Source: Rothia similimucilaginosa
Lineage (GTDB): Bacteria; Actinomycetota; Actinomycetes; Actinomycetales; Micrococcaceae
Direction: 5' to 3'
NCBI RefSeq assembly: GCF_029850875.1
Contig: NZ_JAOVAM010000011.1
Location: forward strand, 1 to 47,010
DNA length: 47,010 bases
Position numbers and translations under genes: made by a program. A model generated the notes under the pieces. It had not been told where the DNA came from. It was given only the letters and a program-made list of their open reading frames with translations, and did not search any database. Shown here one piece after another: positions 17,997 through 25,550 of this stretch; positions within the stretch are counted from its first letter, which is position 1, and each line of letters begins with the position of its first letter.

Positions 17997-18285
17997 GGAT
18001 ACTCCTTCTATCCTCTCGTGTTAGCACCATCTTAACAGAGGCAATAACGGGTGCTCCGAACCGTCACAGGCTCAGAGCGCTCAAAATCTTACATTGGAAT
18101 TGTATTCCGTGCAGTGAGAGTGCAAGAAATTAAGGTGAGCAACTACCAAAACCTTCAGTGCTCCCCAAAAATTTTTTGAGTATTTCTCAAGAGCAAGTGG
18201 ACTGCATAGCCTTGCACTCACACTGTTGAGAGAAAACTTATCATTTCACATCTGATAGGGATTCAAAAATTTCCCCTAAATACTA
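17997..18285. promoter_or_regulatory. nsrR upstream region with inverted repeats
   Basis: No gene is seen. GGAAT-tgt-ATTCC (18096-18108) is a perfect 5-3-5 inverted repeat about 100 bases upstream of the regulator and could be its operator. A longer pair, AGTGAGAGTGCAAG (18113-18126) and CTTGCACTCACACT (18211-18224), matches at 13 of 14 positions in inverted orientation and would bracket a structured RNA or a looped DNA site. The rest is AT-rich. Confidence 0.35.
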
Positions 18286-18324
18286 GGAAGGAGCGAAACC
18301 TCACAGCGAGATTCCGCCCCTTCC
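18286..18324 (-). terminator. Hairpin downstream of pckG
   Basis: GGAAGG and CCTTCC, with further imperfect pairing inside (GAGCGAAACCTC against GAGATTCCGCCCC), form a long imperfect hairpin about 32 bases past the pckG stop. No strong T-run follows, so confidence is modest. Confidence 0.5.
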
Positions 18325-18356
18325 AAACGCCTAACCATGCGGTTCAGCAGAGAACT

Positions 18357-20207
18357 TTAGTCTTCCAGGGCCTTAGCCAAAGCATCGCGCTGCTCACGAA
18401 CCTCAGCAGGCAACTTGTCACCGAACTTAGCCAGCCACTCGTCGATGCCAGGCAGCTCAGCAGTCCACTCTTCCTTCGAGACAGCCAGAGCAGCCTTCAG
18501 CTCATCCTCGGAGATTTCCAGACCAGTCAGGTCAAGGTCTTCCTTGGTGGGAACGGTGCCCAGGAAGGTCTCCTGGCCGCCAGCCTTACCGTCCAGGCGG
18601 TCGCAAATCCACTTCACAACGCGAGAGTTCTCACCGAAGCCCGGCCATGCGAAGCCGCCATCGGGGGTACGGCGGAACCAGTTGACGTAGTAAACCTTCG
18701 GCATATTCTCAGCGCCGTGCTTCTTACCCAAGTCAATCCAGTGCTTGAAGTAGTCACCAGCGTTGTAACCGATGAAGGGCAGCATAGCCATCGGGTCGCG
18801 GCGAATCACACCGACAGCACCCTTAGCAGCCGCGGTGGTCTCGGAGGAGAGAGTAATAGCGCGGAAGACGCCCTGCTCCCAGCTCTCAGACTCGGACACC
18901 AGCGGGATGGTGGTCTTACGGCGACCACCCAGAACAATAGCGCTCAGCGGCACGCCCTCGGGGTCGTAGTACTCGGGAGCGAGCATGTCGACCTGGGATG
19001 CGGGGGTGCAGAAGCGAGAGTTCGGGTGAGCTGCCGGGCGGCCAGACTCGGGGGTCCAGTCCTGACCGGTCCAGTCAATTAGGTGCTCGGGAGTCTCGTC
19101 GGTCTTGCCCTCCCACCAGACGGAGCCGTCGTCGGTCAGTGCAACGTTGGTGAAGATGGTGTTGCCCTTGGCGATAGCCTTCATAGCGTTCGGGTTGGTG
19201 GAGTAACCGGTGCCCGGTGCCACGCCGAACAGGCCAGCCTCGGGGTTGACCACGCGCGCCTGGTGGTTCTCGTCGAACTCGATCCATGCGATGTCGTCGC
19301 CGACCATCTCAGCCTTCCAGCCGTCAATGGTGGGTTCCATCATTGCGAAGTTGGTCTTGCCACATGCGGAGGGGAACGCTGCGGAGATGTAGCGAACCTT
19401 ACCCTCGGGGTTGGTGACCTTCAGGATGAGCATGTGCTCTGCCATCCAGCCCTCATCGCGACCGATAACGGATGCGATACGCAGTGCGTAGCACTTCTTA
19501 CCGAGTAGTGCGTTACCGCCGTAGCCGGAGCCGAAGGACCATATTTCGCGGGTCTCGGGGAACTGGACAATGTACTTCTCGGGGTTGCAAGGCCAGGGGA
19601 CATCTTCCTGACCGGGCTTCAGGGGTGCACCAACAGAATGCAGAGCCTTGACGAAGAAACCGTTGGTCTCGTTCAGCTTGGCAAGAACGTCCTTACCGAT
19701 GGTTGCCATGATGCGCATGGAGCAGACAACGTACGCGGAGTCGCTGAGCTCAACAGCAATCTTGGGGTTCTTAGCCTTCAGGGAGCCCATGACGAAGGGA
19801 ATGACGTACAGGGTACGACCGCGCATGGAGCCCTCGAACAGACCGGTCAGGGTCTGCTTCATTTCGACGGGGTCGCGCCAGTTATTGGTCGGGCCTGCGC
19901 CTTCTTCAGTCTCGGAGCAGATGAAGGTGCGCTCCTCGACACGTGCAACGTCGTCAGGATCGGAGAAAGCTGCATAAGAGTTCGGGAATTCGTGATCACT
20001 GAGGCGAACGAAGGTACCGGCGTCAACCAGTTCCTGTGCCAGGCGGTCATATTCTTCCTGAGTGCCATCCACCCAGTAGATGTGTGCGGGCTGGGTCAGT
20101 GCCGCAACCTCGCGAACCCAATCCAGGAGGCCCTGGTGGGTGGTGGGTGCGCTCTGCAGCTCCTTTTCGAGTTCAGCAGAGAGAGTACGAGTTGAGGTGT
20201 CAGCCAT
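18357..20207 (-). CDS. pckG: Phosphoenolpyruvate carboxykinase (GTP)
   Basis: PckG (616 aa, normal for the GTP class) converts oxaloacetate and GTP to phosphoenolpyruvate, CO2 and GDP, the first committed step of gluconeogenesis. The kinase-1 loop is [13 protein letters not shown], whose Cys is the GTP-class hyper-reactive cysteine. [13 protein letters not shown] is kinase-2, and the R-loop and Mn ligands are in the region of [23 protein letters not shown], which is typical. The frame opens at a TTG (20225), but the ATG at 20207 follows AAGGGG at nine bases and begins the conserved protein. It is transcribed alone, divergent from tRNA-Arg. A perfect inverted repeat about 84 bases upstream may mediate carbon-source control. 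Confidence 0.96.
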   Translation of the reverse strand: MADTSTRTLSAELEKELQSAPTTHQGLLDWVREVAALTQPAHIYWVDGTQEEYDRLAQELVDAGTFVRLSDHEFPNSYAAFSDPDDVARVEERTFICSETEEGAGPTNNWRDPVEMKQTLTGLFEGSMRGRTLYVIPFVMGSLKAKNPKIAVELSDSAYVVCSMRIMATIGKDVLAKLNETNGFFVKALHSVGAPLKPGQEDVPWPCNPEKYIVQFPETREIWSFGSGYGGNALLGKKCYALRIASVIGRDEGWMAEHMLILKVTNPEGKVRYISAAFPSACGKTNFAMMEPTIDGWKAEMVGDDIAWIEFDENHQARVVNPEAGLFGVAPGTGYSTNPNAMKAIAKGNTIFTNVALTDDGSVWWEGKTDETPEHLIDWTGQDWTPESGRPAAHPNSRFCTPASQVDMLAPEYYDPEGVPLSAIVLGGRRKTTIPLVSESESWEQGVFRAITLSSETTAAAKGAVGVIRRDPMAMLPFIGYNAGDYFKHWIDLGKKHGAENMPKVYYVNWFRRTPDGGFAWPGFGENSRVVKWICDRLDGKAGGQETFLGTVPTKEDLDLTGLEISEDELKAALAVSKEEWTAELPGIDEWLAKFGDKLPAEVREQRDALAKALED

Positions 20208-20290
20208 TGACGTTTTCCCCTTCAATCGGTGGCCCGGATACTACATTGATCCGGTTAGGTCTGCGGTAACAAAGAAGCAGTTAAACACTA

Positions 20291-20324
20291 CAAGCGTGCA
20301 AACAAAGGTGAATATGCACGCTTG
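20291..20324 (-). promoter_or_regulatory. 10-bp inverted repeat upstream of pckG
   Basis: CAAGCGTGCA (20291-20300) and TGCACGCTTG (20315-20324) are perfect inverted copies separated by 14 bases. They lie 84-117 bases before the pckG start in an otherwise gene-free 440-base spacer. The symmetry suits a dimeric regulator or an RNA hairpin in the leader. The rest of the spacer is AT-rich and also holds a GTGGG/CCCAC pair at 20465-20495. Confidence 0.45.
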
Positions 20325-20629
20325 GACAGTCTCCACTTCCTCGTGATGCTTACAGAATAACGCATTAATGGCCTGCAGAGCTTTCTATGACGCCATTTCT
20401 TAAGTTCTGCGCATCACATTCTTAGAGTACGGGAGATTTCTGTAAAGAATTTTTAGGTCGTATGGTGGGACCCTTCGGGGATTTCAGGGGCCCACAGCAT
20501 CGATTTTAGGGCGCTGAGAAAATATTTTGAAAAAATTTTACGCCACCAAAAACCCTGGAATCATGCGGCAAAACAGGTTGTTATCAAATTTTTCGGAGAG
20601 AATTTTGGGTCAATTTCGAGCTTTTCGGC

Positions 20630-20658
20630 TTGCATACCCTTGGGGACATCCGTATAGT
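20630..20658 (+). promoter_or_regulatory. Promoter of tRNA-Arg
   Basis: The -35 box is TTGCAT (20630-20635), the spacer is 17 bases and the -10 box is TATAGT (20653-20658). Transcription would begin near 20665, about 40 bases before the tRNA. Confidence 0.75.
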
Positions 20659-20705
20659 AGTACCTGTTGCCGCGACGGGTTGAACAAATCCGAAACGAGG
20701 AACAT

Positions 20706-20781
20706 GCGCCTGTAGCTCAACGGATAGAGCATCTGACTACGGATCAGAAGGTTGGGGGTTCGAATCCCTTCGGGCGCACCA
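20706..20781 (+). tRNA. tRNA-Arg (anticodon ACG)
   Basis: The acceptor stem GCGCCTG pairs with CGGGCGC, with one G-T pair. The anticodon stem TCTGA/TCAGA encloses the loop CTACGGA, giving anticodon ACG, read as ICG after A34 deamination for CGU/CGC/CGA arginine codons. The T arm has GGTTCGAATCC and CCA is encoded (20779-20781). A clear promoter precedes and a terminator follows, so it is a single-gene unit. Confidence 0.97.
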
Positions 20782-20784
20782 CCG

Positions 20785-20816
20785 ATCCCCGGTTCTTCGG
20801 AACCGGGGATTTTTTA
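20785..20816 (+). terminator. Terminator of tRNA-Arg
   Basis: ATCCCCGGTTC (20785-20795) pairs perfectly with GAACCGGGGAT (20800-20810) around a TTCG tetraloop, followed by TTTTTA. It begins four bases after the CCA end. Confidence 0.95.
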
Positions 20817-21165
20817 TATACCCAGAAGATATACCCCGGAAGACACACCCGGGAAGATGTCTTTGGGAAACAAGCACACAGAAAACGCTCTGACACAAGC
20901 CCCGGGCAGAGCTCAAGCCACCGCATAGTACAACATGTTGCAGTACGACACGTTGCAGGGTCTAGCTAGGCGTAGCAAGGATGCTTCACCAGCTGACGCT
21001 GCCCCATCCGTGCCAAAAGCCGCACCTAAAAGTACCCCAACCTGTGAATTCACAGATTTACGCGCCCAGATGACGTGCTCCGGGGCACACCCGCCAAAAA
21101 ACGCCTAGGATGGAAAGAGGACCCTCCACGCATAGGTTGGAGAGTAGACAACGCAAAGGAGTACT
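20817..21165 (+). promoter_or_regulatory. Leader region of the paired unknown operon
   Basis: No gene is seen between the tRNA terminator and the next ATG. A possible -10 box, TAGGAT (21106-21111), lies before a small CTCCA/TGGAG stem. A strong ribosome site AAAGGAG (21155-21161) sits four bases before the start at 21166. No clear -35 box, integrase, or repeat of the tRNA 3' end is visible. Confidence 0.4.
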
Positions 21166-22653
21166 ATGGCACAGCTATCCATTCCGCAGTCCCTGATAGG
21201 TACGCTCATTGATATTGCTGACTTGGGCACCCTCGATTACTTCCCACCCACCGAACGATGCGCCCACTGGTCCCTCTATGACGCGCATCGCCAAGAACTC
21301 CTCTGCCCTTGCGCACCCGCCGCCAACACCACCGCAGAAAAGCTCTTTGAGGCCGCGGCGAAGATTCTCTACGAGAATTTCCCCCGATATATCGACTCAC
21401 CTGAGGAAATCATTCCTTATACTTCCCGTCAGGAACTCATTGCCGCCCTCCGACGCGGCGATGAGAAAACCAGCGACAGCAAGCCTCTTAAAGAAGAACA
21501 GAACGACCTGCAGGCAACCGAAACTACCGCAGACTCCACTGCTGAGGCTCCCGTTGCAGAGGCCAACGAGGGTGCAGTCAGTGAGGATGCCGTGGTAAGC
21601 GCAGCCGCCACTCCCAAGCCTGCAGCGCCGAAGCCTGCAGCGCCGAAGCCCGCAGCCCCCAAGCCTGCAGTGCCTACTCCCGGTGCTCCCTCCCCCGGCA
21701 TGTTCCGCAAGTCCACGCTAACCTACCGTCCGCCGCGCATCGAAGAGTACCTGGAGGGTCTGCGTGCCCGTCAACAGACTGCCGAAGCTGCAGAAGCTAC
21801 TCATACGGAAGCATCTAGCGAGCAGGCACCTGTTGAAGAGTTGCCCGTACTCAGCCAGCCCCTACCGAGTGCGCCCGCCGCCCCGGAGATGAGTGTCCCG
21901 AAGCCGAGCAAGCCGAAGCCCGCAGCCCCGATCCCCACGGCTACGGCAGCCATCAGCGCGCCCGCCACTCAGCCGGTAACCACTGAACCGACCGCGCCTC
22001 GCGGCATCAGCGAAGAGGACCGCGAACGCAGCTACCGCCTGCGCCCGAGCCTGCGTGCCCGCCTCGAACGCGAAAACATCAGCGAAGAGATCGTGCGCAC
22101 CATCCTGCGTAAAGGCGCGGTAGAACAACTCAACGACTGGACGATTCGCTTCACTCACGATGATTACCGGGTGGACGTTAACACCGCCTCCGCAGAAATC
22201 ATTACCGTCATTGACGAATACGACGCCGAATACAACGAAGCGGCACAAGTATCCCTGACGCACGGCAAATACAACTCGCTCAACGCCCTGGAACTCGAAT
22301 TCAGCGAGCGCGCCCGTACCTTCTTGAAGAAGAACCCGCCTTTCGTCTTCGACCTGATGCTTCATGCCCTGAGCAACCCTGAGAGCGTGCGTATGGCTGA
22401 AGGCTGGACCCGCATCTACGCGGCACAGGGTCTGGAAATTGCAATTTCGCCCGATGAGCGGACCGTTATGGCTCTTGCGAAGAGCCCGGACTTCCATCAC
22501 CTGCACGCCGAAACCCTGCGCAAGGCGCAGCTCGAAGAGCTCAGTAATGCGCTGGCTCAGCAGGCGGAAGACTCAGAAAATGCCACTGACCAGGCAGAAG
22601 ATGGCGTAACTCAGGCAGAAAACACCACCGAGGAGGAAAATAATGTCCGTTAA
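21166..22653 (+). CDS. Unknown protein A with two DUF4258-like modules
   Basis: I do not recognise this 495-aa protein as a named family. Residues 1-97 form a helical N-terminal segment starting SIPQSLIGTLIDIADL with a Cys pair (CPC, 47-49). Residues about 100-285 are a low-complexity Pro/Ala/Glu linker with a PKPAA repeat (149-169). Two similar modules follow, about 290-352 and 375-440. Each has a helix, an isoleucine/leucine-rich second helix, then a beta-hairpin containing a W-T-aromatic motif (WTIRF, WTRIY) and an ending like EIITVI or TVMALA. This resembles DUF4258, a fold linked to RelE/BECR-type toxins; the link is inferred. The tail is acidic. No signal peptide or membrane segment is seen, so it is probably cytoplasmic. 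Its stop overlaps the next gene by 11 bases. Confidence 0.8.
   Translation: MAQLSIPQSLIGTLIDIADLGTLDYFPPTERCAHWSLYDAHRQELLCPCAPAANTTAEKLFEAAAKILYENFPRYIDSPEEIIPYTSRQELIAALRRGDEKTSDSKPLKEEQNDLQATETTADSTAEAPVAEANEGAVSEDAVVSAAATPKPAAPKPAAPKPAAPKPAVPTPGAPSPGMFRKSTLTYRPPRIEEYLEGLRARQQTAEAAEATHTEASSEQAPVEELPVLSQPLPSAPAAPEMSVPKPSKPKPAAPIPTATAAISAPATQPVTTEPTAPRGISEEDRERSYRLRPSLRARLERENISEEIVRTILRKGAVEQLNDWTIRFTHDDYRVDVNTASAEIITVIDEYDAEYNEAAQVSLTHGKYNSLNALELEFSERARTFLKKNPPFVFDLMLHALSNPESVRMAEGWTRIYAAQGLEIAISPDERTVMALAKSPDFHHLHAETLRKAQLEELSNALAQQAEDSENATDQAEDGVTQAENTTEEENNVR
21610..21672 (+). repeat. 15-bp tandem repeat encoding PKPAA
   Basis: About four imperfect copies of a 15-bp unit (near gcagcgccgaagcct) encode PKPAA repeats in the linker of protein A. 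Copy number could vary between strains by slippage without shifting the frame. Confidence 0.75.
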
Positions 22654-23896
22654 GCAGATCACCGTTCCTCTTGAGGTGTACGTTCGTCTGCAGGAACTTG
22701 CCTCCCTCGCCGCCTATAGCTACCGCGATGAGCAGGGTTCCGAAGATAGCACTGCAAACAATAAGCCGTGGGATTTGCTCTCCAAGGACGGCGCATCCCT
22801 GCTCGATGAGAACGGCGCGCTCAAGCCCGAAGCAGCAGAGCTCTACTTCACCCTCCTACCGCTCATTGCCCAGGAATTCATGGAGCAGCAGCAGGCACTG
22901 GTGGACGCGTACCGTCAGGCACCCAAACCCGCCGCCGCACGCGCCAAGATTCGCCCCTCCAACCAACGCCTCATTCCGCTAACCGAGGTACCGCTGGAGA
23001 ACCAGCGTATTGCCGCGCGCATTGAGAAGGAATTCTACGGTGACGTGCCGCCGCACCGCCGCATCTACGGTGTGCTCCCCGGTGTAATGGATTACATGAT
23101 GCGCCACGGGCTCACCTACGAGCTGCTTCTGGATATCATCGAATCCCCCGCAAGCACGGTGGTTCAAGAAAGCGCACAAGAGAACCGCTACGGCCGCGAA
23201 GTTACCCTCTACACGCATGAAGAGGAAGGCTACCAGGTGGTGCTCAACCCCCTGACCGCCGAAGTGCTCGCGCTACGACCGCTGCAGGCTCTCGCTGGAG
23301 GCTATCAGCTCTCCCCCGAGGCTCAGGCTCAGCTCAAGTCGCTCGGACTGACCGGCGAGTACATTGCCCGCATCCTGGATGAGGCCGAGGACCGCCGCCC
23401 GATTCCCGGTAGTAGCCGCACCGTGTACTCGCTCAACGGCTACCAGATAGAGTTCTCGCACTCCGACCAGCAGGTAGTTCGTATTAGTCGCGGCACCGCA
23501 CCCAACCGTAACCCCTTCGAGTCGCAGCCGAGGATGAGCGGTACCAAGAGGCAGCGCGGCCGTAAGATCCCGCACGATGTGGATGCATTCGTGCACTTGC
23601 TGCAGGAGCACGGCTTCACCATCACTATGGGCGGTAAGCACTACGATATTCGCCACGAGAAGCTGGCTCCGGGTCAGAAGGCGGTCACCTCCGTAACCCC
23701 CTCGGATTCGCAGCGCTGGCACCTGAACTCGGCTCGCCAGATCCGCAATACCTTCGGTATCGACCTGCGCTACGCTGATCCGCGCGATAGTGTATGCGGT
23801 ATTGTGCGCGGCCCCGGAGGAAGCGTCCAGAACGCCGATCACCACAGCGCAGACACGCAGGACACCGAGAAGACCTCGGAGAAGGAATCCGAGTAG
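22643..23896 (+). CDS. Unknown protein B with DUF4258-like modules and a HicA-like domain
   Basis: This 417-aa protein appears to be an architectural relative of protein A. Residues 5-95 mirror A's N-terminus (ITVPLEVYVRLQELASLAAY against SIPQSLIGTLIDIADL, then a later Ala/Glu/Leu helix in both). Modules follow at about 147-212 (MRHGLTYELLLDIIESP then GYQVVLNPLTAEVLAL) and 225-283 (LKSLGLTGEYIARILDE then GYQIEFSHSDQQVVRIS). Residues about 308-376 resemble a HicA/dsRBD-like fold. They have LLQEHGFTITMGGKHYDI, where His333 takes the place of the HicA catalytic His, and the VTPSDSQRWHLNSARQIR stretch, which is like actinobacterial and phage HicA-like proteins. The start overlaps the end of A, so the two are translationally coupled. 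Toxin-like activity is only inferred; no short HicB-like antitoxin is beside it. Confidence 0.8.
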   Translation: MSVKQITVPLEVYVRLQELASLAAYSYRDEQGSEDSTANNKPWDLLSKDGASLLDENGALKPEAAELYFTLLPLIAQEFMEQQQALVDAYRQAPKPAAARAKIRPSNQRLIPLTEVPLENQRIAARIEKEFYGDVPPHRRIYGVLPGVMDYMMRHGLTYELLLDIIESPASTVVQESAQENRYGREVTLYTHEEEGYQVVLNPLTAEVLALRPLQALAGGYQLSPEAQAQLKSLGLTGEYIARILDEAEDRRPIPGSSRTVYSLNGYQIEFSHSDQQVVRISRGTAPNRNPFESQPRMSGTKRQRGRKIPHDVDAFVHLLQEHGFTITMGGKHYDIRHEKLAPGQKAVTSVTPSDSQRWHLNSARQIRNTFGIDLRYADPRDSVCGIVRGPGGSVQNADHHSADTQDTEKTSEKESE

Positions 23897-23939
23897 GTCT
23901 TCGTCACCATTAAAGCGAGCCTACGTGCCGGTTCTCTAT

Positions 23940-23974
23940 ACTGCCCCCAGCATGTCTTTCCATCTGGGGGCAGT
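23940..23974 (+). terminator. Hairpin downstream of the A-B operon
   Basis: ACTGCCCCCAG and CTGGGGGCAGT form a perfect 11-bp stem with a 13-base loop, 44 bases past the stop of protein B. Only ATTCATATA follows, so the T-tract is weak. Confidence 0.65.
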
Positions 23975-24137
23975 ATTCATATATGCCTATATCCTGCGCT
24001 GTCAGGGCTTTAAGCGGTAGACTGGGAACAATACAGACATGCTATTCAGCATAAAAATTATTCTGCGTTCCCGTGATATGCGTGACGGTAGGGTTGGGGA
24101 TACACCACAAAGTACGGTGAATAACAGTCCCTACCTC

Positions 24138-24143
24138 TACAAT
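24138..24143 (+). promoter_or_regulatory. Possible -10 box of the ferredoxin gene
   Basis: TACAAT lies about 33 bases before the ferredoxin ATG, which itself has a strong AAGGAG ribosome site. No good -35 box was found. Confidence 0.4.
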
Positions 24144-24175
24144 AGAAACGCATCACTACAGAAGAAGGAGAACGC

Positions 24176-24496
24176 ATGGGCGTAACGATTAAGGTCACTG
24201 ACGAAGCAGGCGTAAACTACGATATTCAGTGGGAAGACCACCACACCCTCCTGGAAGCCCTCCAGGCTAACGGCGTACCGGTCCTCGCAACCTGCGGTGG
24301 TAACGCATCCTGCGCTACCTGCCACGGCTTCATCGACCCCGAGCACTTCGAAGCTTCCGGTGAACGCACCGAAGCTGAGCAGGATCTGCTCGACATGGTC
24401 GATGATGTTGCAAACGAGTACTCTCGCCTGTGCTGCCAGGTCGAGTATGCCCCCGGTATGGACGGAGCAGAAATCCAAATGCAGGCGGCGATGTAA
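24176..24496 (+). CDS. [2Fe-2S] ferredoxin, adrenodoxin type
   Basis: This 106-aa electron carrier has the cluster cysteines Cys40, Cys46 and Cys49 (CGGNASCATC), then a fourth at Cys86 or Cys87 in RLCCQV. The spacing C-x5-C-x2-C-x36/37-C is that of adrenodoxin/putidaredoxin proteins, which pass electrons to P450s, oxygenases or Fe-S assembly. The acidic ERTEAEQDLLDMVDD helix is the usual partner-docking surface. No reductase or P450 gene is adjacent, so the partner is unknown. Start and ribosome site are clear. A lipoprotein gene begins two bases after its stop, so they are cotranscribed, though a functional link is not obvious. Confidence 0.92.
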   Translation: MGVTIKVTDEAGVNYDIQWEDHHTLLEALQANGVPVLATCGGNASCATCHGFIDPEHFEASGERTEAEQDLLDMVDDVANEYSRLCCQVEYAPGMDGAEIQMQAAM

Positions 24497-24498
24497 CT

Positions 24499-25407
24499 AT
24501 GTTCAAATCGGCTCAGGTGCTCGCATCAACCACCTTCCTCTGCTGCGCGCTCGCGCTCAGTGGATGCGGCGCGTCCCAGGCCGGTCAGGAAGCTGAAGGC
24601 ACCTCAGCAAATCCGAGCGCATCAGCTTCGGTCAAGCCCGGCACGATTCGAGTAGCCTCTGACGGGGCTACCGCTTCGGTGACACCGGGCTCCATTACCG
24701 TGGTGAATTCCCCCGAGGCGGAGAACCACGAATCTTCCTCTGAACACTCCGAGTCTTCTTCCCACACCGAGACTCACAAGTCTGAGCAGAACTCTGACTC
24801 TCATTCTTCTGAGTCCTCCCGCGAGGGTTCCGATCAGAATAAGTCAGACAACTCTGCAGATTCTCAGAAGAGCTCAAACTCGTCTTCACAGTCGGGTTCC
24901 AACTCTTCAGGTAGTTCCTCGAACTCCTCGGGTTCTTCGAGCTCGTCGAAGAAATCCTCTAGCTCCTCCAGCAATACTGTTGCTGAGGGCCCGACCCAGT
25001 GCGATCTGGATGATTTGAACATTTCAGTATTCATTGGAAATGGCTCTCCCGGCGCCCGAAACTATACCCTGTACTTCCAGAACTCTTCGGATTCTTCCTG
25101 CACCCTGCGCGGCTACCCGCGTGTGGTACATGCGGGTCCTTCAGGCACCTGGATTGGTCGTGAGGCATCCACCTCCGACGAGTATATGAACCCTGCAGGC
25201 GTAACCCTCAACCCCGGCGATAGCACCACCGCGGTACTGCGTTCGGTGTACCCGGCACGCTTCGGTGATGATTGCGGTAGCCGCCCGGTTCAGGGTTTTC
25301 TGGTGGGTCTTCCCTCGGGTTCCGGCGGCGTGATTGTTCCGCTGGATACTACCGCTTGTTCCTCATCTGTTCCGCAGCTGTCGGTGGGTCAGTTTGGTGC
25401 CCGCTAA
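24499..25407 (+). CDS. Ser-rich lipoprotein with DUF4232 domain
   Basis: This 302-aa protein has a lipoprotein signal peptide with lipobox LSGC (Cys23), so it should be anchored on the outer face of the membrane. Residues about 45-75 carry two copies of a short motif (SVKPGTIRVAS and SVTPGSITVVN). About 75-165 is very rich in Ser with Glu/His/Lys, a likely spacer through the cell wall. From about 170 to the end is a DUF4232 domain (CDLDDLNISVFIGNGSPGA, then TLRGYPRVV and a late Cys), a beta-rich fold common in actinobacterial surface proteins, of unknown role. The ATG at 24499 is chosen because the upstream frame lies inside the ferredoxin gene. It is followed by a strong hairpin. Confidence 0.85.
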   Translation: MFKSAQVLASTTFLCCALALSGCGASQAGQEAEGTSANPSASASVKPGTIRVASDGATASVTPGSITVVNSPEAENHESSSEHSESSSHTETHKSEQNSDSHSSESSREGSDQNKSDNSADSQKSSNSSSQSGSNSSGSSSNSSGSSSSSKKSSSSSSNTVAEGPTQCDLDDLNISVFIGNGSPGARNYTLYFQNSSDSSCTLRGYPRVVHAGPSGTWIGREASTSDEYMNPAGVTLNPGDSTTAVLRSVYPARFGDDCGSRPVQGFLVGLPSGSGGVIVPLDTTACSSSVPQLSVGQFGAR

Positions 25408-25452
25408 CGCGCCCGTTGCAGGTGTGAATACTCTGGCACCTCTTGTGGACCT

Positions 25453-25500
25453 ATAGTTCAAGGGCGGTTCCCCATGATGGGAGAACCGCCCTTGAACTAT
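25453..25500. terminator. 18-bp perfect hairpin between convergent genes
   Basis: The arms at 25453-25470 and 25483-25500 are exact complements, and the inner loop can pair further (CCCA/TGGG). It lies between the DUF4232 and nitroreductase genes. Flanking T-runs are lacking on both sides, so it may be a bidirectional terminator of the U-less kind or an mRNA-end stabiliser. Confidence 0.65.
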
Positions 25501-25550
25501 CTATAAGTCTAAATCTAGGGTTTAGCTTTAGCTATACCGTAGGCGCTCGC

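Noticed and set aside
20667-20969. 100-codon frame running through tRNA-Arg
   Set aside because: It reads across a perfect tRNA and its terminator, so it is not a gene.
20706-23900. Integrated element at tRNA-Arg
   Set aside because: No integrase and no duplicated tRNA 3' end were seen, and codon use of genes A and B resembles the neighbours. The idea remains possible but unsupported.
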